Assembly: GCF_000379065.1 (NCBI RefSeq)
Contig: NZ_KB900614.1
Span: 3,938,133-4,002,132 of the forward strand
Source of the DNA: Salinispora mooreana
Lineage (GTDB): Bacteria; Actinomycetota; Actinomycetes; Mycobacteriales; Micromonosporaceae
Direction: 5' to 3'
DNA length: 64,000 nucleotides
Below, piece after piece: positions 59,693-64,000 of the stretch. The position numbers were made by a program, and so were the translations under genes. Within the stretch, counting starts at the first letter, position 1. Each line of letters begins with the position of its first letter. The notes beneath the pieces were generated by a model. It worked only from the letters and a program-made list of their open reading frames with translations, searched no databases and was not told the origin of the DNA.

Positions 59693-61150
59693 ATGTCCGA
59701 CTCCGCACCGCACGCCGCCGACCGCCGCGAGCTCACCGCCGCGCAGCGCACCGCCGTAGCCGAACTGCTCCGGGTCTCCCCGGTCGCCGACGAGTTAGGC
59801 CGCCGCTTCGCGAGCGCCGGTCACGAACTGCACCTGGTCGGCGGATCGGTCCGCGACGCACTGCTCGGCCGCCTCGGCGACGACCTGGACTTCTGCACCG
59901 ACGCGCAGCCGGACGAGACGCTACGGATCGTGCGTGGTTGGGCCGAGGCGATCTGGGAGACCGGGCGGGAGTTCGGCACCATCGGCGTGCAGCGCGACGG
60001 TCTGCGGCTGGAGATCACGACCTTCCGCGCGGAGGTGTACGACCAGGTCAGCCGCAACCCGGTGGTGCAGTACGGCACGAGCCTCGCCGAGGACCTGAAG
60101 CGGCGGGACTTCACCGTCAACGCGATGGCGGTGAGCCTGCCCGAGCATCGCTTCACCGACCCGCACGGCGGGTTGGCGGATCTCGCGGCCACAGTGGTCC
60201 GTACCCCGGCGGCGCCGGAGGAGTCGTTCCGCGACGACCCGCTGCGGATGCTGCGGGCGGCCCGGTTCGCCGCGCAGCTGCGGTTCGCCGTGCACCCGGA
60301 CGTCCGGGCGGCGATGGTCCGGATGGCCGCCGACCTGGACCGGATCACGGCGGAGCGGATCCGGGACGAGTTCACCAAGCTGCTCTGCGGCGCCGACCCG
60401 GTCGCCGGCCTGCGGCTGCTGGTCGACACCGGGCTGGCCGAGCGGTTCCTGCCCGAGCTGACCGGGCTCAAGCTGGAGATCGACGAGCACGCCCAACACA
60501 AGGACGTGTACGAGCACACGCTGACCGTGGTGCGCAACGCCGTCTCCTACGAGGAGGACGGCTGCGACTTCATCCTCCGGATGGCCGCGCTCATGCACGA
60601 CGTCGGCAAGCCGGCGACGAAGGCGGTCGGGTCGGACGGTCGGGTCAGCTTCCACCACCACGAGGTCGTCGGCGCCCGGATGACCAAGGCCCGGATGAAG
60701 GCGCTGCGCTTCCCCAAGGAGACCACCACCAAGGTCACCGCACTGGTCGCGCTGCACCTGCGTTTCTACGGGTACGGCCGGGGCGAGTGGACCGACTCGG
60801 CGGTGCGCCGGTACGTCACCGACGCCGGTGACCTGCTGGCACGGCTACACAAGCTGACCCGCTCCGACTGCACCACCCGCAACCGGCGCAAGGCCGCCCA
60901 GCTCGCCGCCGACTACGACGCGCTGGAGGAGCGGATCGCCCGGCTCGCGGCCGAGGAGGACCTGGCCCGGGTCCGCCCCGACCTGGACGGCAACGCGATC
61001 ATGGAGCTGCTCGGCGTACCGCCGGGTCCGGTCGTCGGGCAGGCCTGGAAACACCTCAAGGAGGTACGGCTGGAGCGGGGCCCGCTGGGGCGGGACGAGG
61101 CCGAGGCCGAGCTGTTGCGCTGGTCCCGCGAGCAGGGAATCGTCGAGTAG
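59693..61150 (+). CDS. pcnA: CCA tRNA nucleotidyltransferase / PcnA-type HD protein
   Basis: This 485-residue protein of the class II nucleotidyltransferases adds or repairs the tRNA 3' CCA end. The head domain reads HLVGGSVRDALLGRLGDDLD with catalytic DLDF acidic residues, the RRDFTVNAMA motif follows, and an HD domain is at AALMHDVGKPATK. TAGGCT lies nine bases before the ATG, near-leaderless spacing. It lies beside murJ as in mycobacteria, where the order is pcnA, mutT-like, murJ; the mutT-like gene is absent here. The stop is 7 bp from the opposing gene's stop. Confidence 0.95.
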   Translation: MSDSAPHAADRRELTAAQRTAVAELLRVSPVADELGRRFASAGHELHLVGGSVRDALLGRLGDDLDFCTDAQPDETLRIVRGWAEAIWETGREFGTIGVQRDGLRLEITTFRAEVYDQVSRNPVVQYGTSLAEDLKRRDFTVNAMAVSLPEHRFTDPHGGLADLAATVVRTPAAPEESFRDDPLRMLRAARFAAQLRFAVHPDVRAAMVRMAADLDRITAERIRDEFTKLLCGADPVAGLRLLVDTGLAERFLPELTGLKLEIDEHAQHKDVYEHTLTVVRNAVSYEEDGCDFILRMAALMHDVGKPATKAVGSDGRVSFHHHEVVGARMTKARMKALRFPKETTTKVTALVALHLRFYGYGRGEWTDSAVRRYVTDAGDLLARLHKLTRSDCTTRNRRKAAQLAADYDALEERIARLAAEEDLARVRPDLDGNAIMELLGVPPGPVVGQAWKHLKEVRLERGPLGRDEAEAELLRWSREQGIVE

Positions 61151-61157
61151 CCCGCTG

Positions 61158-62453
61158 TCAACGGGGCGCCACCAGAACAAACGGGAGCTGCCCGACCTCG
61201 CCCGGAAGAGCCTGCCGGACGAGGTCCCGGCCCTCCAGGTCGATCAACACCATCTCCCCGGTCAGCCGGTCCCGGTACAGCAATCGGTTGTCGGGGCCCC
61301 ACACCGCCTCCGCGCTCGCCGTTGGCCCGAGCACGCGTCCGGTCGCCACCTCGACGATCTCCGGCCCCTGCGGGCCCCTGACCACCACCCGCTGCCCGTC
61401 CGGCGACCAGGACCACGGTCCGGTGGGGTCCCCCTTGATCGGGAGGAACCTGGTCGGACGGCCGTCGTCGGGGGAGAAGAGCTGCACCCCCCGCCGGATG
61501 TGCGGCGCCGCCTCGGAGTGGGGCGCGGTGGGGTCGGTCTGTTGCCACACCACCTCCCGGCCGTCCCGGGTCCAGGTGAAGTAGCAGGAGTCGGTGCAGA
61601 AGTACCTCTCGGTGTAGTCCACCGGGAACATCCGCCATTCGCCGGTGGCACTCAGCACGCGGAGAAATCTGTCTCCGCTCGCCTTGTCGGGGATGGTCAG
61701 GGCGATTCGGCTGCCATCGGGTGACCACTGCGGCGTCATGCCGTGCTGACCGGTACGCACCCAGCGGACCACACCGCTGTCCAGGTCGAGCAACCCGAAC
61801 TCGCCCGGCCGGTCGTAGTCCACCACCCCCGCGACCTCACCGCTGGGCGAGGCCCAGATCTCGTCGTACTGGTCGGTGCTGACGTACTGGTTGTGGGCGC
61901 GGTCCAATGCGTACCCCTGCCGGATGATGCGCTGGCCGTCCGGCGTGTAGGACGTGCCGGTCGGGGTGGCACCGACGAGTAGCCATCCGCCGGGCAGCGT
62001 CAGGGGGCACTGGGTCCAGTCGCCGGCGGGTGCCGGTATCCGGGATGGGCTCGGCGTCGCTGAGTCTGCCGGCGGACCCCAGGCGGCGGGGCCCGGCTCG
62101 GGGGCGGTTGGCCGGAGCCAGACGAAGGGAGCGGCCAGGGCCACCAGCGCCGCCAGCGCGCCACCGGTCATGGCGAGTCGTCGTTGGTGCCGCAGCCGGG
62201 CCAGCGCCCGGGAGGTCTGACTGGCGACCGTGCCGGCCCGGCAGCCGAGCAGCTCGGCGGTCTGCTCGACACTCAGGTCTTCCAGGTAGCGCAGGGTCAG
62301 TACCGCGCGTTGCCGTGGTGGCAGCGCCAGCAGCGCCTCGCGCAGCAGCAGCCGCAGGTCAACCTCGTGCCCGCGGTCGGGTCCGCCGACGTTGTCGGGC
62401 GGCACGGCGACCGGGAACTCCGGCCGGCGGGAACGGCGCCGCCAGCCGGACAC
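61158..62453 (-). CDS. 5'-truncated SigE-type sigma factor fused to a beta-propeller
   Basis: The frame (431 aa from GTG 62453) starts with a region 4 of a SigE-type ECF sigma factor (LPPRQRAVLTLRYLEDLSVE then QTAELLGCRAGTVASQTSRA), a membrane helix (about 94-112), and a WD40/TolB-like propeller (about 160-430). In-frame codons up to a TAA at 62501 still encode EPYVRQILYRDQVSGWRRR, the end of sigma region 2, but the rest of region 2 is missing. As it stands it cannot be a complete sigma factor. It may be a decaying gene or a membrane protein with a DNA-binding remnant. Confidence 0.75.
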   Translation of the reverse strand: MSGWRRRSRRPEFPVAVPPDNVGGPDRGHEVDLRLLLREALLALPPRQRAVLTLRYLEDLSVEQTAELLGCRAGTVASQTSRALARLRHQRRLAMTGGALAALVALAAPFVWLRPTAPEPGPAAWGPPADSATPSPSRIPAPAGDWTQCPLTLPGGWLLVGATPTGTSYTPDGQRIIRQGYALDRAHNQYVSTDQYDEIWASPSGEVAGVVDYDRPGEFGLLDLDSGVVRWVRTGQHGMTPQWSPDGSRIALTIPDKASGDRFLRVLSATGEWRMFPVDYTERYFCTDSCYFTWTRDGREVVWQQTDPTAPHSEAAPHIRRGVQLFSPDDGRPTRFLPIKGDPTGPWSWSPDGQRVVVRGPQGPEIVEVATGRVLGPTASAEAVWGPDNRLLYRDRLTGEMVLIDLEGRDLVRQALPGEVGQLPFVLVAPR

Positions 62454-62607
62454 CTGGTCCCGGTAGAGGATCTGGCGTACGTACGGCTCGGCGTCCCGTT
62501 ACTTCCGACGCCGACGATCGCTGAGAGTTTGCCCGTTCAGGGAATCTAGATGTTGACAAGATTCGGGCGGAGGTGCATCTTTACACTGACTAGTTGGAGG
62601 TGCCCGC

Positions 62608-63012
62608 ATGTCCCCGTCAACCCTGCACACCGCCGGAATCCTGCTGATCACCGTCGCGACGATCGCGTTTGGCGGACTGGCCCTGCTCCAGCACCTCGCC
62701 GGGCGCACAGCCGGCTACCTGGACAACCCGGTCCGCCGGGGCCTCTGGACCGCCGGGCACGCGCACGCCGGGGTGCTGGTCCTCTTCGCCCTCGTGGCCC
62801 TGCCCTACATCGAACAGGCCGACGCGGGGGACGGCACCCGTACGCTGATCCGGCTGCTCTTCGTCGCCGCCCCGATCCTGATGCCGCTCGGCTTCTTCCT
62901 CTCGGTGGTCCGGCCCCGGGACACGAAGCCCAACAAACTCATCTGGATCACCGTCGCCGGCGGCGCCAGCCTCACCGCCGGCACCCTGCTGCTCGGGGTA
63001 AACCTCCTCTGA
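62608..63012 (+). CDS. Small four-helix membrane protein
   Basis: This 134-residue protein has four hydrophobic segments (about 8-28, 48-67, 82-101, 112-132) with conserved-looking histidines in AGHAHAG. GGAGG lies six bases before the ATG, and a TTGACA box is present at 62553-62558. It ends in a long hairpin shared with the opposing TetR gene. I do not recognise a named family; it resembles uncharacterised actinobacterial integral membrane proteins. Confidence 0.75.
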   Translation: MSPSTLHTAGILLITVATIAFGGLALLQHLAGRTAGYLDNPVRRGLWTAGHAHAGVLVLFALVALPYIEQADAGDGTRTLIRLLFVAAPILMPLGFFLSVVRPRDTKPNKLIWITVAGGASLTAGTLLLGVNLL

Positions 63013-63045
63013 GCCCGGTCAGGTGGTGACCGGAGGGTTTACCCC
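62995..63045. terminator. Long bidirectional hairpin between convergent genes
   Basis: An outer stem pairs GGGGTAAACC (62995-63004) with GGTTTACCCC (63036-63045), and an inner stem pairs CCGGTCA (63015-63021) with TGACCGG (63027-63033). It overlaps the ends of both convergent genes and should stop both transcripts. Confidence 0.7.
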
Positions 63046-63662
63046 GTCGTTGTGGTGGCTTGTGGCCGGTTCGCGGCCAGGGCGGTGTCGATGAGGGTGG
63101 TGGCGGCGGCGCGGGCGTGGTGGGCGGCGTCGTTGGTGCCGGCGATGGCGGCGGTGGTCTGGGCTCCCTCGGCGAGGATGGCGAGTTGGTGGGCGAGTGT
63201 GGCGGGGGCGCCGGTTTTCGTGACCACATCGGCCAGCCGTGCCTGGAAACTCGCCTTGTGTTCGCGGATGAGCGTGGCGATGTGGGGTGCGGTGCCACCG
63301 AGCTCGCCGAAGGTGTTGATGAAGACGCAGCCGCGGAAGTCGTCCTCGTCAAACCAGTGGGCCAGCATGTCGTAGACGGCGAGTAGTTGGTCGCGGGGTG
63401 TGTCTCTACCGGTGGCGATGGCAGCTTCGACGAGTCTGTTCCAGACCCGGCGGCGACGGTGCAGGACCGCCTCGATGAGGGCCTCTTTCGAGGGGAACAG
63501 CTGGTAGAGGCGTTTGAGGGAGACGCCGGATTCGTCGCGCAGCGCGTCCATGCCCACGGCGTGGATGCCACGGCTGTAGTAGAGCCGGTCGGCGGTGTCC
63601 AGGACGCGCTCGCGGATCTGCTCGGCCTGGAGTGTGGTCCGGTTTCGGGCGGTGCTGGCCAT
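63039..63662 (-). CDS. TetR family regulator divergent from a hydrolase
   Basis: This 207-residue TetR repressor has the HTH at about 15-60 (IRERVLDTADRLYYSRGIHA then ALRDESGVSLKRLYQLFPSK). The C-terminal part (FRGCVFINTFGELGG) fits TetR members that control hydrolase or peroxidase genes. GAGGAG precedes the ATG. The intergenic region holds two operator-like inverted repeats, so it likely represses itself and the divergent alpha/beta hydrolase. The ligand is unknown. Confidence 0.9.
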   Translation of the reverse strand: MASTARNRTTLQAEQIRERVLDTADRLYYSRGIHAVGMDALRDESGVSLKRLYQLFPSKEALIEAVLHRRRRVWNRLVEAAIATGRDTPRDQLLAVYDMLAHWFDEDDFRGCVFINTFGELGGTAPHIATLIREHKASFQARLADVVTKTGAPATLAHQLAILAEGAQTTAAIAGTNDAAHHARAAATTLIDTALAANRPQATTTTG

Positions 63663-63718
63663 GGTCTCCTCTTGTCCGGTTCGGTGTGGTGACGGTCACG
63701 CCGCTTCGACTGGCACTC

Positions 63719-63773
63719 GGGAACGTTCGTTCTCTAACGTACTCCTCAGCGCAACTGAGAACGAGCGTTCTCA
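63719..63773. promoter_or_regulatory. Two TetR-type operators between divergent genes
   Basis: Operator 1 (63719-63735) is GAACG-TT-CGTTC with GG/TC flanks. Operator 2 (63756-63773) is a perfect inverted repeat TGAGAACG-AG-CGTTCTCA. Both share the half-site GAACG with a 2-bp spacer; their centres are 38 bp apart. Confidence 0.75.
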
Positions 63774-63793
63774 AAATTGGCTGGGAGGCCGTC

Positions 63794-64000
63794 ATGCCAC
63801 ACATCACCGTCGGAACCGAGAACAGCACCAACATCGACGTGTACTACGAGGACCACGGTCAGGGACAGCCGGTCGTGCTCATCCATGGCTACCCGCTGAA
63901 CGGGCACTCGTGGGAGAAGCAGTCCGCCGCCCTGCTCAAGGCCGGGTACCGGGTGATCACCTACGACCGGCGGGGGTTCGGGCAGTCCAGTCAGCCCACC
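63794..64000 (+). CDS. Alpha/beta hydrolase, partial (cut by window end)
   Basis: The first 69 codons encode the start of an alpha/beta hydrolase of the chloroperoxidase/haloperoxidase type. Seen are VVLIHGYPLNGHSWEKQ (oxyanion-hole HGYP) and YDRRGFGQSSQPT leading to the nucleophile region, which lies outside the window. GGGAGG precedes the ATG. It is divergent from the TetR gene and under the twin operators. Confidence 0.88.
   Translation, partial: MPHITVGTENSTNIDVYYEDHGQGQPVVLIHGYPLNGHSWEKQSAALLKAGYRVITYDRRGFGQSSQPT

Noticed and set aside
1..64000. CRISPR array, prophage or insertion sequence
   Set aside because: No direct-repeat/spacer array, transposase, integrase or phage gene is visible; the only tandem repeats are the short ones listed.

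Overview
The window is very GC-rich, rich in GTG starts, and carries the replication-origin region of an actinomycete chromosome. Gene order (parB-parA-rsmG-jag-yidC-yidD-rnpA-rpmH | dnaA-oriC-dnaN-gnd-recF-dciA-gyrB-gyrA-DUF3566-tRNA-Ile-tRNA-Ala) is the classic actinobacterial one, and gnd between dnaN and recF is the Streptomyces/Micromonospora arrangement. DnaA boxes of the TTATCCACA/TTGTCCACA type and parS sites (TGTTTCACGTGAAACA) fit the same group. A member of the Micromonosporaceae (Salinispora or Micromonospora-like) is my best inference; no 16S gene is present to confirm it.

Layout. 1-3.6 kb: a MarR regulator and a convergent XRE/STAND ATPase regulator. 3.6-9.8 kb: a branched-chain acyl-CoA (leucine-type) catabolic cluster of TetR regulator, biotin carboxylase, HMG-CoA lyase, carboxyltransferase and acyl-CoA dehydrogenase, with palindromic operators. 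9.9-18 kb: an SGNH hydrolase, CBS protein, SufE, DsbA-like oxidoreductase, two tiny membrane proteins and a giant CtpI-type P-type ATPase. 18-25 kb: the tRNA-modification enzyme Sua5, an archaeal-like valyl-tRNA synthetase, a FitAB/VapBC-type toxin-antitoxin pair, a decayed ORF, and an ECF sigma factor with a SnoaL-like partner. 25.2-39.5 kb: tRNA-Ala, a DLW-39-type microprotein, a VOC protein, tRNA-Ile, then DUF3566, gyrA, gyrB, dciA, recF, gnd, dnaN, oriC and dnaA, all on the minus strand, interrupted by one plus-strand orphan gene at 32.5 kb. 40.1-46.4 kb: rpmH to parB on the plus strand. 46.4-47 kb: a non-coding segment with two parS sites, a 13-copy octanucleotide repeat and a DnaA-box cluster. 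47-64 kb: a HIT-like protein, D-Ala-D-Ala ligase family protein, aminotransferase, GNAT acetyltransferase, CwlM-type amidase, trxBA, sigM with its anti-sigma factor, a pseudokinase, murJ, pcnA, a truncated sigma factor fused to a beta-propeller, a small membrane protein, and a TetR regulator divergent from an alpha/beta hydrolase cut by the window end.

How it works together: dnaA/oriC/dnaN/recF/gyrAB/dciA form the replication-initiation module, parABS the segregation module, and rpmH/rnpA/yidD/yidC/jag/rsmG the translation and membrane-insertion module. cwlM, murJ, the pseudokinase and the Ddl-family protein belong to peptidoglycan synthesis, and trxBA, sufE and dsbA to thiol and Fe-S homeostasis.

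The most unusual observations are: many genes with a TANNNT box exactly 6-9 nt before the start codon (leaderless transcripts); parS sites read as codons inside an extended parA N-terminus; DnaA-box clusters away from oriC (upstream of gyrA, beside parS, and between murJ and its pseudokinase); a degenerate ATPase half fused to the CtpI-type pump; a free-standing biotin carboxylase with no biotin-carrier domain in its operon; and a SigE-type sigma factor that has lost region 2.
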